The notes below the pieces were generated by a model that searched no databases, was not told the origin of the DNA, and saw nothing but the letters and a program-made list of their open reading frames with translations. From assembly GCA_011959205.1 (NCBI GenBank), contig BLLV01000219.1:1-34665 (forward strand): 34,665 bases of DNA, in the 5' to 3' direction. Both the position numbers and the translations under genes were made by a program. Source of the DNA: Bacteroidaceae bacterium (GTDB lineage: Bacteria; Bacteroidota; Bacteroidia; Bacteroidales; Bacteroidaceae). Numbering within the stretch: the first letter of the stretch is position 1; each line of letters begins with the position of its first letter. Shown here piece by piece: positions 25,075 through 34,547 of this stretch.

Positions 25075-25674
25075 ATGAAAAAGATTATTAGTGTATTGAT
25101 GGTAGCTGTATGTTTGATGATGGCTGCTCCTGCTCAGGCTCAGTTGCACTTGGGTGTAAAGGGTGGTTTAAACATTTCAAAATTAAGCTTTTCAAAAGAT
25201 GTTTTAAAGGGAGATAATAAGACAGGTTTTTTTGTGGGGCCTATGGCTGAATTTACACTTCCTATTGTCGGGATAGGGGCAGATGTTGCAGCTTTATATT
25301 CTCAAAGTGATTTAGGAACCGATGGAGAGAAAACGATGAAATTAAAGACATTGGCTGTTCCTGTGAATTTGAAGTGGTCTTTTGGCTTAGGTAGCATGCT
25401 GGGTGCTTATATTGCTGCAGGACCCCAGTTTGATTTTAATATTGGTAATAAGACGTGGACAAGTGAATTGTCATTGAAAAAATCTACAACCAGCTTTAAT
25501 GTAGGGGCAGGTCTTAAATTGATACGCCATTTACAGTTAGGGGTTAATTATAATTTTGCTTTGAGTAAGACCGGTACTTATATATGTACTCCTGATGGTG
25601 GAACAGCTAGCGGAAACCCTTCTTTTGATATAAAGAACAACACTTGGCAAGTTTCTTTGGCATACTTGTTCTAG
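25075..25674 (+). CDS. Outer-membrane beta-barrel protein (PorT/OmpW-like)
   Basis: A 199-residue protein with a clean signal peptide (MKKIISVLMVAVCLMMAAPAQA, cleavage before Gln). Alternating beta-strands follow (LHLGVKGGLNISKLSF, TGFFVGPMAEFTLPIVGIGADVAALYS, SFNVGAGLKLIRHLQLGVNYNFAL), and it ends in an aromatic strand, TWQVSLAYLF, as expected for BAM-assembled barrels. This is the 'porin family / outer-membrane protein beta-barrel' type very common in Bacteroidetes, with about eight strands. Function unknown. It forms its own unit between a promoter and a terminator. Confidence 0.88.
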   Translation: MKKIISVLMVAVCLMMAAPAQAQLHLGVKGGLNISKLSFSKDVLKGDNKTGFFVGPMAEFTLPIVGIGADVAALYSQSDLGTDGEKTMKLKTLAVPVNLKWSFGLGSMLGAYIAAGPQFDFNIGNKTWTSELSLKKSTTSFNVGAGLKLIRHLQLGVNYNFALSKTGTYICTPDGGTASGNPSFDIKNNTWQVSLAYLF

Positions 25675-25696
25675 GCGGACTTATTTAATAAAAGAT

Positions 25697-25733
25697 AAAA
25701 AGGAGGCATTCTTTACTGGGTGCCTCCTTTTTT
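25697..25733 (+). terminator. Intrinsic terminator after the barrel gene
   Basis: AAAAGGAGGCA (25697-25707) pairs perfectly with TGCCTCCTTTT (25721-25731) around a 13-base loop with a T tract at the end. Confidence 0.9.
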
Positions 25734-25746
25734 GTAAATTTGCATC

Positions 25747-28209
25747 ATGAAAAAGTTCGTAGATGTCATAGTGCCATTACCTATTGCCAACCAATACACT
25801 TATTCTCTTCCTCAGGAGATGGAGGGGATGGTGCAGATTGGTTGCCGGGTAGTTGTTCCGTTTGGAAAAAAAAAGTTCTATACGGCAATAGTGACCCATG
25901 TGCATTATGCAGCCCCGGAAGGGTATGAAACGAAGGATATAGCTGAAGTGCTGGACTCATCTCCGATATTGTTGCCGAAACAGTATGAGTTCTGGCAATG
26001 GCTGGCGGAGTATTATCTTTGTACATTGGGAGATGTGTACAAGGCGGCTATCCCCTCGGGCATGAAACTGGAAAGTGAAACGCTGGTGGAATATAATCCC
26101 GATTTTGAGGCCGCCGCACCGTTGCCGGAGAAAGAGCAGAAAATTCTGGATTTGTTGAGCCGGGATACAGAGCAGTGTGTAACCCAGTTGGAAAAGGCCA
26201 GTGGACTGAAAAATGTGCTGACTGTCATCAAGTCTTTGTTGGACAAGGAGGCCATCTTTGTCAAAGAGGAACTGAAACGTAACTACAAACCACGTACTGA
26301 GGCAAGGGTGAAATTGGCGAACGGAGAGGCGGATGAGGCTTACTTGCAAAGGTTGTTCAATGAGCTGTCACGGGCTCCCAGGCAATTGATGATGTTGATG
26401 AAGTATGTGGAATTATCCAGCTGGGTAACCAAGGGGTATGCTTTAAAGGAAGTGACAAAGAAAGAGTTGTTTGAAAAGTCGGGAGGTTCTGCGGCCGTTT
26501 TTAACGGATTGGTTGAAAAGAACATCTTTGAGGTTTATTATCAAGAGATAGGGCGGTTGGATAAAGGGATTTGTGCCATTGGCGACATAAATCCGCTGAA
26601 TGCAGCGCAGCAACAGGCTTATGGCGATATCCTTCAATGCTTCAGCGAGAAAAATGTGTGTCTTCTGCATGGCGTCACGTCCAGCGGCAAGACGGAAATT
26701 TATATCCACCTCATTCAGGAGATGCTGAAAACAGGAAAGCAAGTCTTGTATCTGCTTCCTGAAATCGCATTGACCACTCAGATAACCGAGCGTTTGAAAA
26801 GGGTGTTCGGACATCGGCTGGGCATTTATCATTCCAAGTTCCCGGACGCCGAGCGGGTGGAGATTTGGCAGAAACAGTTGGGAGAGGAGAGTTATGATGT
26901 GATTCTCGGAGTCCGTTCCTCTATCTTTCTGCCTTTTCGTAACTTAGGGCTGGTCATCATAGATGAGGAACACGAGAATACGTATAAACAGCAAGATCCT
27001 GCCCCACGTTACCATGCCCGTAGTTCGGCCATCATGCTGGCCTCTATGTTCAAGGCAAAGGTTTTGTTGGGAACAGCTACGCCCAGTGTGGAAACCTATT
27101 TCAATGCCACTTCCGGTAAATATGGCTTGGTGGAGTTGAAAGAAAGATATAAAGATATCCGGCTTCCTCATATAGAACGGGTTGACATCAAGGAACTGGC
27201 TCATCAAAAGCGGATGCAAGGGCCTTTCTCACCAGTGCTGGTCAAACAGATAAAAGAGGCATTGGAGCGTAAGGAGCAGGTTATCCTGTTTCAGAACCGT
27301 CGCGGTTTCGCTCCGATGATAGAATGTCATACCTGCGGCTGGGTGCCTAAATGCAAGAACTGTGATGTGAGCCTGACGTATCATAAGGGGCTGAACCAGC
27401 TGACTTGCCATTACTGCGGATATACCTATCAAGTCCCCCGTTCCTGCCCGGCGTGCGGCGGAGTGGAATTGATGCACCGCGGTTTCGGAACAGAGCGTAT
27501 AGAAGATGATATAAAACTGATATTCCCCGAGGCGAAAGTTGCCCGGATGGACTTGGATACCACCCGTACCCGTACCGCATACGAGAAAATTATCGCGGAT
27601 TTTGAACAGGGTAAGACGGGCATCCTGATTGGCACCCAGATGGTGTCCAAAGGATTGGACTTTGACCATGTCAGTGTGGTGGGGATCCTGAATGCGGATA
27701 CCATGTTGAACTTCCCGGATTTCCGGAGCTATGAACGTGCTTTCCAACTGATGGCTCAAGTAGCCGGGCGTGCCGGGCGTAAAAACAAGCAAGGGCTGGT
27801 TATCCTTCAGACCAAATCGCCGGACTTGCCCGTTATCCATCAAGTGATACATAATGACTACGAGCAGTTGTATTATGACCAATTGGCAGAACGGCAGATG
27901 TTCAAATATCCGCCTTACTATCGCCTGATTTATGTATACCTGAAACACCGCAAAGAGGATGTGCTGGACTTGGCGGCGGACACCATGGCGGCACAGCTCC
28001 GTTCCGGCTTGGGCGACAGGGTGCTGGGTCCGGACAAACCTCCGGTTGCCCGTATCCAGGCCTTATTTATAAAGAAGATGATTGTGAAAGTGGAGCAGGC
28101 TGCCTCTATGGCGAAGGTGCGTGATTACCTGCTTGCCGTGCAACGTGCCATATTGGAAGATGAACGCTTCCGTTCGTTGTTGGTGTATTATGATGTAGAT
28201 CCGCAATAA
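25747..28209 (+). CDS. priA: Primosomal protein N', replication-restart helicase
   Basis: Superfamily 2 DNA helicase that recognises stalled forks and starts replisome reloading. The 820-residue protein has the 3' DNA-binding domain at the start (KKFVDVIVPLPIANQYTYSLP). Then come Walker A GVTSSGKTEIY (Lys315), the Walker B box DEEH (Asp406), and an intact zinc-binding region with four CxxC pairs (CHTCGW, CKNCD, CHYCG, CPACG). The helicase C-terminal motifs (RRGFAPMIEC, IGTQMVSKGLDFDHVS, QVAGRAGR) and C-terminal domain complete it. Length is a little above E. coli PriA (732) as in other Bacteroidetes. Promoter not located. Confidence 0.97.
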   Translation: MKKFVDVIVPLPIANQYTYSLPQEMEGMVQIGCRVVVPFGKKKFYTAIVTHVHYAAPEGYETKDIAEVLDSSPILLPKQYEFWQWLAEYYLCTLGDVYKAAIPSGMKLESETLVEYNPDFEAAAPLPEKEQKILDLLSRDTEQCVTQLEKASGLKNVLTVIKSLLDKEAIFVKEELKRNYKPRTEARVKLANGEADEAYLQRLFNELSRAPRQLMMLMKYVELSSWVTKGYALKEVTKKELFEKSGGSAAVFNGLVEKNIFEVYYQEIGRLDKGICAIGDINPLNAAQQQAYGDILQCFSEKNVCLLHGVTSSGKTEIYIHLIQEMLKTGKQVLYLLPEIALTTQITERLKRVFGHRLGIYHSKFPDAERVEIWQKQLGEESYDVILGVRSSIFLPFRNLGLVIIDEEHENTYKQQDPAPRYHARSSAIMLASMFKAKVLLGTATPSVETYFNATSGKYGLVELKERYKDIRLPHIERVDIKELAHQKRMQGPFSPVLVKQIKEALERKEQVILFQNRRGFAPMIECHTCGWVPKCKNCDVSLTYHKGLNQLTCHYCGYTYQVPRSCPACGGVELMHRGFGTERIEDDIKLIFPEAKVARMDLDTTRTRTAYEKIIADFEQGKTGILIGTQMVSKGLDFDHVSVVGILNADTMLNFPDFRSYERAFQLMAQVAGRAGRKNKQGLVILQTKSPDLPVIHQVIHNDYEQLYYDQLAERQMFKYPPYYRLIYVYLKHRKEDVLDLAADTMAAQLRSGLGDRVLGPDKPPVARIQALFIKKMIVKVEQAASMAKVRDYLLAVQRAILEDERFRSLLVYYDVDPQ

Positions 28210-28259
28210 AGCGGCCCCATGCAGGGGGGTGATCATAGAAAAGATAAACGAGAACAAAG

Positions 28260-28970
28260 ATGAAGATAGAATTAGACGTACATACCCATACCATTGCCAG
28301 CGGGCATGCATTCAGTACTTTGCAGGAAATGGCGCAAGCTGCCGCCGGCAAGGGGTTGAAAGTTTTAGGGATAACGGAACATTCGCCCGGTATTCCCGGT
28401 ACTTGCCATCCCATTTATTTCAGAAACTTGCATGTGGTTCCCCGCCGGATGTATGGCATCGAACTGTTGTTGGGGGCTGAGATCAATATTCTGGATGGTA
28501 AAGGAAACCTCGATTTGGACGAGGACTATATGAAGATGCTCGATATCCGTATTGCGGGCATCCACTCTTTATGTTATGAATATGGAACGATAGAAGAGAA
28601 CACCCATGGAATGGTGCAGGCTATCAGCAATCCTTTTATTCATATTATCAGCCATCCCGGAGACGGCACGGCGGCGTTGCATTTTGAACCGATGGTATTG
28701 GCGGCCAAGGAACACCATACTTTATTGGAAATAAACAACAGTTCTTTAAAGCCCACCCGTAACAAGCCCGATGCCCGTGAGAACAATCTTACCATTCTCC
28801 GTTTATGCAAGAAATATGAGGTGCCGGTCATCTTGGGAAGTGACGCGCATATTTCGTTTGATATAGCCCGTTACGATAACTTGTATGAGTTGTTGCAGCT
28901 CACAGGGTTCCCTGAAGAACTGATCATGAACCGTGATGTAAATTCATTTAAAGAATACCTCCATTTATAG
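28260..28970 (+). CDS. PHP-domain phosphoesterase (YcdX type)
   Basis: A 236-residue cytosolic metal-dependent phosphatase. The PHP motifs are all present: DVHTHT (His8, His10), GITEHSPG, the Glu in LGAEINIL, IAGIHS, IISHPGD and a final GSDAHIS. These resemble E. coli YcdX, which binds three zinc ions. The size fits. Natural substrate unknown; histidinol phosphatase is a related alternative but genes for histidine synthesis are not near. It begins 50 bp after priA, and a tyrosine phosphatase gene follows after 7 bp, so it may share transcription with both. Confidence 0.9.
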   Translation: MKIELDVHTHTIASGHAFSTLQEMAQAAAGKGLKVLGITEHSPGIPGTCHPIYFRNLHVVPRRMYGIELLLGAEINILDGKGNLDLDEDYMKMLDIRIAGIHSLCYEYGTIEENTHGMVQAISNPFIHIISHPGDGTAALHFEPMVLAAKEHHTLLEINNSSLKPTRNKPDARENNLTILRLCKKYEVPVILGSDAHISFDIARYDNLYELLQLTGFPEELIMNRDVNSFKEYLHL

Positions 28971-28977
28971 ATGATAT

Positions 28978-29448
28978 ATGAAAAGAATACTTTTTGTCTG
29001 TTTAGGTAATATTTGCAGGTCTTCTTCGGCAGAAGAAGTGATGCGCACTCTCATAAAGGAAAAAGGGCTGGAACACGAGATAGAGGTGGATTCTGCCGGC
29101 ATCCTGAGTTATCACAAAGGGGAACTGCCCGACAGCCGTATGCGGATGCACGCTTCCCGCCGCGGTTACCGGCTGACCCATCGTTCCCGTCCTGTCTGTA
29201 CGGAAGATTTCTATCATTTTGATATGATCATCGGTATGGACGACCGCAATATAGAGGACTTGACGGAACGTGCCCCTGACCTGGAAACGGAAAAGAAAAT
29301 CCATCGCATGACGGACTATTGCCGTACCAAGGTGGCAGACTATGTTCCCGACCCTTACTATGGCGGTGCGCAAGGGTTCGAGAACGTGCTTGATATACTG
29401 GAAGATGCCTGTGCAGGTTTGCTTACTTCCTTAGTTCCGGATAACTGA
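28978..29448 (+). CDS. Low-molecular-weight protein-tyrosine phosphatase
   Basis: Removes phosphate from tyrosine residues in the cytosol; in bacteria often linked to capsule or exopolysaccharide control. The 156-residue protein starts RILFVCLGNICRSSSAEEV, giving the P-loop Cys8-x5-Arg14-Ser15, with Asp125 in YVPDPYYGG as the acid. All catalytic residues are intact. It lies 7 bp after the PHP gene, and its last 26 bp overlap the 3' end of the convergent HD phosphohydrolase gene. No capsule genes are in the window. Confidence 0.95.
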   Translation: MKRILFVCLGNICRSSSAEEVMRTLIKEKGLEHEIEVDSAGILSYHKGELPDSRMRMHASRRGYRLTHRSRPVCTEDFYHFDMIIGMDDRNIEDLTERAPDLETEKKIHRMTDYCRTKVADYVPDPYYGGAQGFENVLDILEDACAGLLTSLVPDN

Positions 29449-31480
29449 TACGGGTGTGATACATCGTTTTCAGCTTTTCTTTAAACAGCGCTTTCACGGT
29501 TGCTATATCCTTGAACGTGATGGGACACTCTTTGAAATACCCTTCAGATACCTGTGTGTCAATAATCTTGTCTACCAGTGTGCTGATGCTTTCTTCCGTA
29601 TACTCCGGCAGGCTGCGTGAAGCCGCTTCTACAGAGTCTGCCATCATCAGGATGGCCTGTTCCTTGGTGAACGGGTTCGGGCCGGGGTAGCGGAACTTTT
29701 CCGGGTCCACCTCTTCGTCGGGATGTTCGTTTTTATATGAAATGTAGAAATACTTCGTCAGTCCCTGTCCATGATGGGTACTGATGAAGTCTTTGATTAC
29801 TTTGGGCAGATTATGCTTCTCTGCCAGTTTCAGCCCGTCGGTAATATGGCTGATGATAACCTGCGCACTCTGTTCGTAACTTAAACTTTTATGCGGGTTC
29901 ACTCCGAATTGGTTTTCTGTAAAGAAGGCCGGATTCACTATTTTCCCGATGTCATGGTATAATGCTCCGGTACGCACCAATTGGCTTTTCCCTCCGATTT
30001 TATTCGCCGCCGCTGCCGCCAGGTTGGCCATTTGCAATGAATGCTGGAAAGTACCTGGAGCCACTTCGGACATTTCCCGGAGCAGGTTGTTGTTGATATT
30101 GGAAAGTTCTACCAGGGTTACGTCCGAAGTAAAGCCGAATATCTTCTCCAAAAGGAATAACAAAGGATAGGCAAATAACAATAAAATTCCGTTGATCATA
30201 AAATAGATGTACATACGGGTGTTCAGCTTGGTCAGATCGTCCTCGTGAATAAGCTCGAATGCGAAGTACAGCAGGGCATAGCTGATAAATACAATCAGGG
30301 CCGTTCGCAATAGTTGCGACCGCTGGGACAATTCCCTCAGGCTGTAGATGGCCATCATTCCCGCTACTACTTGCAACAGGATGAACTCATGCGGAAAGCG
30401 CAAGGTGATGGAACAGAGCAGGATAATGGTGATATGAGTGATGAATGCCGTGCGTGAGTCAAGGAAGACACGTACAATGATCGGAACCATGGCAAATGGA
30501 ACCAGATAGATACTGGACAGGTTTTGCTCTACTATGACAGAGGCAGCCACCGGGAAAGCCACAATCAACGCGAACAGCAAAGTGAGTGTACCTCTTCGTT
30601 CATAATAATCAGCTCGGAACAGTTCCAGGTAAGTCATGAAGCAGAACAGGAAGATTCCTGCGTATAATAGTTGTCCCACCAGTGTCAGCCTCTTTTCTTG
30701 TACCGACTTGCTCCGTTTTTCCCATTCTTTGCGCAAGGATTCCAAGATGTTATAGGTCTGCTCGTTTACTATTTCACCACGGTCTATTATCTTTTGTCCG
30801 TTCAGTACAAAATCGTTGGCCCATGAAATATTGGAAAGCAAATCTTTTCGGGCTGTTTCGGATTTTTCTTCATCATAGACCAAATTGGGCGTTATGTAAT
30901 TATTCAAATTACATTGTTGCAATATCTTCTTTTTATAATGGAGGGTATCTGCATTCAGCAGATATTCATACGCTTCTTTTCCGGAGTATAGCTGGTCTAC
31001 AAAGAGGCTTGTCGCTATATTTTTGTTTACCAGCCGTATGGCAGTGATGCTGTCTTCCCGCATCCGCTTCAAGTCATTGTTGGTAATGATTCCATTTTCG
31101 TACACTGTTCTCAGCATACGTTCAATATAGCGTACGTAGTCCGTACCCGGTACCAGGTGGCGTAAGGTCTTGTTGTAGTCTTCCCTTAGTTTGGAAATAA
31201 TCTTTTTCTCAACTTCTTTGTCTATATGGAAATAAGGTTGATATTCGGCTAAAATGCTGTCCTGTTCTTTTTGTACCTGTAGGTCGTTCTTGTAGATGGG
31301 AAAGTCAAAGGAGGCTTGTAGCAATCCGTATTTCCATGGCTTGCCTATATCGAATTGATAGTTGAACTTCCTGCCTGTCGGCAAAAAATAGACTATTATA
31401 GAGATGGTTGCAATAAAAATAAGCCCTTTATATATCAAATTTCTATATGAGACCCGTTGCTTTGTCTTGATGCTGTTCAT
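29423..31480 (-). CDS. 7TM HD-domain phosphohydrolase (PgpH-like)
   Basis: Membrane-bound phosphodiesterase. PgpH proteins of this layout hydrolyse cyclic di-AMP. The start at 31480 ([14 protein letters not shown]) is preferred over an in-frame codon at 31636 because the latter would run through the gltX promoter and gene start. The 685-residue product has a first membrane helix near 17-34, an extracytoplasmic helical domain to about 280, a block of about seven membrane helices (about 290-480), and an HD domain with HDIGK (His509, Asp510) and STHHGQG. All HD metal ligands look intact. Family length is about 700-800. It shares an 82-bp divergent gap with gltX. Confidence 0.93.
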   Translation of the reverse strand: MNSIKTKQRVSYRNLIYKGLIFIATISIIVYFLPTGRKFNYQFDIGKPWKYGLLQASFDFPIYKNDLQVQKEQDSILAEYQPYFHIDKEVEKKIISKLREDYNKTLRHLVPGTDYVRYIERMLRTVYENGIITNNDLKRMREDSITAIRLVNKNIATSLFVDQLYSGKEAYEYLLNADTLHYKKKILQQCNLNNYITPNLVYDEEKSETARKDLLSNISWANDFVLNGQKIIDRGEIVNEQTYNILESLRKEWEKRSKSVQEKRLTLVGQLLYAGIFLFCFMTYLELFRADYYERRGTLTLLFALIVAFPVAASVIVEQNLSSIYLVPFAMVPIIVRVFLDSRTAFITHITIILLCSITLRFPHEFILLQVVAGMMAIYSLRELSQRSQLLRTALIVFISYALLYFAFELIHEDDLTKLNTRMYIYFMINGILLLFAYPLLFLLEKIFGFTSDVTLVELSNINNNLLREMSEVAPGTFQHSLQMANLAAAAANKIGGKSQLVRTGALYHDIGKIVNPAFFTENQFGVNPHKSLSYEQSAQVIISHITDGLKLAEKHNLPKVIKDFISTHHGQGLTKYFYISYKNEHPDEEVDPEKFRYPGPNPFTKEQAILMMADSVEAASRSLPEYTEESISTLVDKIIDTQVSEGYFKECPITFKDIATVKALFKEKLKTMYHTRISYPELRK

Positions 31481-31530
31481 TGCTATAACTATTTTTGCGC
31501 GCAAAATACGAAAAAATCGGGAATTTAGAT

Positions 31531-31538
31531 TACTTTTG
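31531..31538 (+). promoter_or_regulatory. -7 promoter box for gltX
   Basis: TACTTTTG fits TAnnTTTG and predicts a start near 31545, 18 nt before the ATG at 31563. It makes a start at 31404 unlikely. The -33 element is unclear. Confidence 0.6.
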
Positions 31539-31562
31539 CAGCGTATTTTATATAAAACAACA

Positions 31563-33080
31563 ATGTCAGAAAGAAAAGTAAGAGTTCGTTTTGCTCCGAG
31601 TCCGACGGGAGCATTGCATATCGGTGGTGTGCGCACAGCTTTGTATAACTATCTGTTTGCCCGCCAGCATGGTGGAGATTTAATTTTCCGTATAGAAGAT
31701 ACCGACTCAAACCGTTTTGTTCCGGGTGCGGAAGAATATATCATAGAGTCGTTCAAGTGGTTGGGAATAAACTTTGACGAAGGAGTCAGCTTTGGTGGTA
31801 ACTACGGTCCCTACCGTCAGTCCGAACGTCGTGATATTTATAAGAAATATGTACAGGTGTTGCTGGACAGCGGCAAAGCGTATATTGCTTTCGATACACC
31901 GGCGGAGTTGGATGCCAAGCGTCAGGAGATCTCTAATTTCCAGTACGATGCTTCCACCCGTATGTCTATGCGCAACTCTTTGACCTTGCCGAAAGAAGAA
32001 GTGGATGCACTGATTGCCGAGGGAAAGCAATATGTGGTACGTTTCAAGATTGAACCGGATGAGGATGTACACATACAGGATATTATCCGTGGCGAAGTAG
32101 TGATCCATTCTTCCATTTTGGATGATAAAGTTCTGTATAAATCGGCAGATGAACTGCCCACTTACCATTTGGCAAATATTGTGGACGACCATTTGATGGA
32201 GGTGTCGCATGTCATCCGTGGTGAGGAATGGTTGCCTTCCGCACCGCTGCATGTCCTGTTGTACCGTGCTTTCGGCTGGGCGGATACCATGCCCCAGTTC
32301 GCACACCTTCCGTTGTTGCTGAAACCGGATGGTAACGGCAAGCTGAGCAAGCGTGACGGTGACCGCCTTGGTTTCCCCGTCTTTCCGTTGGAATGGCACG
32401 ATCCCAAGACAGGTGAGGTGTCTTCCGGTTATCGTGAGTCAGGCTACCTGCCCGAAGCGGTTATCAACTTCCTTGCCCTGCTGGGGTGGAACCCGGGCAA
32501 TGATCAGGAACTGATGTCCATGGATGAACTGGTGAAACTCTTTGACCTGCACCGTTGCAGCAAAGCCGGCGCGAAATTCGACTTTGAGAAGGGAAAATGG
32601 TTTAACCACGAATATATATTGAAGAAAGGCAATGAGGAAGTAGCCGGACTGTTCATGCCTATATTGAAAGAGCAAGGCATCGAGGCGCCTATGGATAAAG
32701 TAGTAACTGTGGTGGGACTGATGAAGGGGCGTGTAAGTTTTATCAAGGAGTTGTGGGAAACCTGCAAATTTTTCTTTGTCGCTCCTACGGAATATGACGA
32801 GAAGACCCGTAAGAAACGCTGGAAAGAGGACTCTCCCGAACGTATGCTGGAGTTGGCAGACGTATTGGAGGCCTTGGACGATTTCTCACTGGAAAACCAG
32901 GAAGCCGTGGTTATGAAATGGATAGAAGACAAAGGTTATCACTTGGGTAATATAATGAATGCTTTTCGTTTGACGTTGGTAGGCGAGGGCAAAGGCCCGC
33001 ACATGTTTGATATTTCGGCCGTTTTAGGGAAAGAAGAAACATTGCGACGCATTCGTCGGGCTGTGGAAGTGCTCAAGTAA
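31563..33080 (+). CDS. gltX: Glutamyl-tRNA synthetase
   Basis: Charges tRNA-Glu in the cytosol. The ATG at 31563 gives the standard N-terminus [20 protein letters not shown]; codons upstream to 31404 lie in the divergent promoter and neighbouring gene. The 505-residue class I synthetase has the HIGH-like motif HIGG (His19-Gly22) and the KMSKS-like motif KLSKR (Lys260-Arg264), plus the C-terminal anticodon domain. Length is normal. It is 12 bp before waaA, so they may be one transcript; this pairing is metabolically unrelated. Whether it is discriminating or also charges tRNA-Gln was not determined. Confidence 0.97.
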   Translation: MSERKVRVRFAPSPTGALHIGGVRTALYNYLFARQHGGDLIFRIEDTDSNRFVPGAEEYIIESFKWLGINFDEGVSFGGNYGPYRQSERRDIYKKYVQVLLDSGKAYIAFDTPAELDAKRQEISNFQYDASTRMSMRNSLTLPKEEVDALIAEGKQYVVRFKIEPDEDVHIQDIIRGEVVIHSSILDDKVLYKSADELPTYHLANIVDDHLMEVSHVIRGEEWLPSAPLHVLLYRAFGWADTMPQFAHLPLLLKPDGNGKLSKRDGDRLGFPVFPLEWHDPKTGEVSSGYRESGYLPEAVINFLALLGWNPGNDQELMSMDELVKLFDLHRCSKAGAKFDFEKGKWFNHEYILKKGNEEVAGLFMPILKEQGIEAPMDKVVTVVGLMKGRVSFIKELWETCKFFFVAPTEYDEKTRKKRWKEDSPERMLELADVLEALDDFSLENQEAVVMKWIEDKGYHLGNIMNAFRLTLVGEGKGPHMFDISAVLGKEETLRRIRRAVEVLK

Positions 33081-33092
33081 TAGCCGGTAGCC

Positions 33093-34313
33093 ATGATTTA
33101 TAACTTAGTCATCTATATTTATCTATTCGGGGTCAAGGTTGCCGGTCTGTTTTGTTCCAAGCCCGCCAAAATGGTGAAAGGCCACCGGGAGGTATTCGAT
33201 ATCTTGCGTAACAAGATAGACAGGAACGCCCGCTATATTTGGTTTCATGCAGCTTCATTGGGTGAGTTCGAGCAAGGGCGTCCTTTGATAGAACGCATCC
33301 GTAAGGAGTATCCCGAATATAAAATATTGCAGACTTTCTTTTCTCCCTCAGGATATGAGGTGAGAAAGGAGTATCAGGGAGCAGACCTTGTCTGCTATCT
33401 GCCTTTTGACACGCCGCGCAATGTGCATCGGTTTGTAGAACTGGTCAATCCTTGTATGGTGTTCTTTGTCAAGTACGAATTCTGGCGGAACTACTTGAAT
33501 GAGTTGCATGGGCGAGGCATTCCTACCTATAGCGTATCATCCATTTTCCGTCCCAATCAGATTTTCTTCCGTTGGTATGGGAAGAAATATGGCAAGGTGC
33601 TGGGAACTTTTGCCCATTTGTTTGTGCAGAATGAAGTTTCCAAAGAATTGCTGGCGACAATTGGCGTGACCGATGTGACGGTTGTGGGCGATACTCGTTT
33701 CGACCGTGTGCTGGATATCTGTCGTCAAGCCAAGCAGCTTCCACTGGTAGAGAAGTTCAAAGGTGGTGCGCCGACTTTTGTCGCAGGCAGTTCATGGGGG
33801 CCGGACGAGGATATTTTTATCAAGTACTTCAATGAGCATCCTGAAATAAAGTTGGTTATTGCTCCGCACGTAGTAAGCAGCAGCCACCTGAAGGAGATAA
33901 TGGACAAAGTGACACGTCCGTGCGTCCGTTATACCGAGGCTACGGAGGAAAACGTGTCGCAGGCCGGTTGTCTGATTATCGACTGTTACGGACTGCTGTC
34001 ATCCATTTATCGGTATGGCGAAGTCTCGTATGTCGGTGGCGGTTTCGGGGTAGGTATTCACAATGTGCTGGAAGCGGCCGTATATGGTATTCCCGTGATC
34101 TTCGGGCCTAACAACAAGAAGTTTCTCGAAGCGCAACAGCTGTTGGAGAAGAAAGGCGGCTTCGAAGTGACCGGATATGATGACTTCAGCCGGTTGATGG
34201 ATCAGTTCCTGTCGGATGAGGCTTATCTGAAACAAGCGGGGAAAGCTGCCGGAGATTATGTGAATCTTAATGCCGGAGCATTAGAGAAGATAATGAAAGA
34301 TATTTTTTTCTGA
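33093..34313 (+). CDS. waaA: 3-deoxy-D-manno-octulosonic acid transferase
   Basis: Adds Kdo to lipid A precursor at the inner-membrane face in lipopolysaccharide synthesis. The 406-residue GT-B protein has an N-terminal membrane-anchoring helix (about 2-20) and HAASLGEFEQG with Glu58 at the catalytic-base position of WaaA. The C-terminal nucleotide-sugar domain carries VGGGFGVGIHNVLEAAVYGIPVIFGP. Length matches the family (about 400-430). One or two Kdo additions cannot be decided. Followed by a strong terminator. Confidence 0.96.
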   Translation: MIYNLVIYIYLFGVKVAGLFCSKPAKMVKGHREVFDILRNKIDRNARYIWFHAASLGEFEQGRPLIERIRKEYPEYKILQTFFSPSGYEVRKEYQGADLVCYLPFDTPRNVHRFVELVNPCMVFFVKYEFWRNYLNELHGRGIPTYSVSSIFRPNQIFFRWYGKKYGKVLGTFAHLFVQNEVSKELLATIGVTDVTVVGDTRFDRVLDICRQAKQLPLVEKFKGGAPTFVAGSSWGPDEDIFIKYFNEHPEIKLVIAPHVVSSSHLKEIMDKVTRPCVRYTEATEENVSQAGCLIIDCYGLLSSIYRYGEVSYVGGGFGVGIHNVLEAAVYGIPVIFGPNNKKFLEAQQLLEKKGGFEVTGYDDFSRLMDQFLSDEAYLKQAGKAAGDYVNLNAGALEKIMKDIFF

Positions 34314-34339
34314 TAGTTCCAGCGTGATTTGAATATATA

Positions 34340-34380
34340 AACAGGTTATAGAGCAAAGCTTCTCTATGACCTGTTTTCTT
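34340..34380 (+). terminator. Intrinsic terminator after waaA
   Basis: AACAGGTTATAGAG (34340-34353) pairs with CTCTATGACCTGTT (34362-34375) with one G-T wobble around an 8-base loop, followed by a T-rich tract (TTCTTTATA). Confidence 0.9.
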
Positions 34381-34435
34381 TATATACTCCCCTGTATGCT
34401 AAGTCTTTTCTTTCCGTATATTAATCCCTTTTGTA

Positions 34436-34547
34436 CGGCCGGCTACTACTGCCGCCCACAGTGGGTTGTACGACCCGCTATAGGCGGTTGTATAACCCAC
34501 TATAGGAGGTTGTACAACCCACCATTGGCGGCAGTAGCAACTGGCCG
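34436..34547. repeat. 112-bp imperfect palindrome with three 22-bp tandem units
   Basis: The stretch is centred at 34491.5. The outer arms 34446-34456 (CTACTGCCGCC) and 34527-34537 (GGCGGCAGTAG) are perfectly complementary. Comparing both halves by eye, about 44 of 56 positions pair. The middle consists of three contiguous 22-bp units (34464-34485, 34486-34507, 34508-34529), each with a core like GGTTGTACAACCC that is itself palindromic. An overlapping open reading frame (34366-34584) has no family resemblance. Confidence 0.85.

Noticed and set aside
25735-25742. TAAATTTG as a promoter box for priA
   Set aside because: Only 4 bp before the start codon, so transcription would begin inside the coding sequence, while the PriA N-terminus is conserved from that ATG.
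31404-31562. Extended N-terminus for gltX
   Set aside because: The extension crosses the predicted promoter and the 5' end of the divergent HD gene and has no similarity to GluRS.
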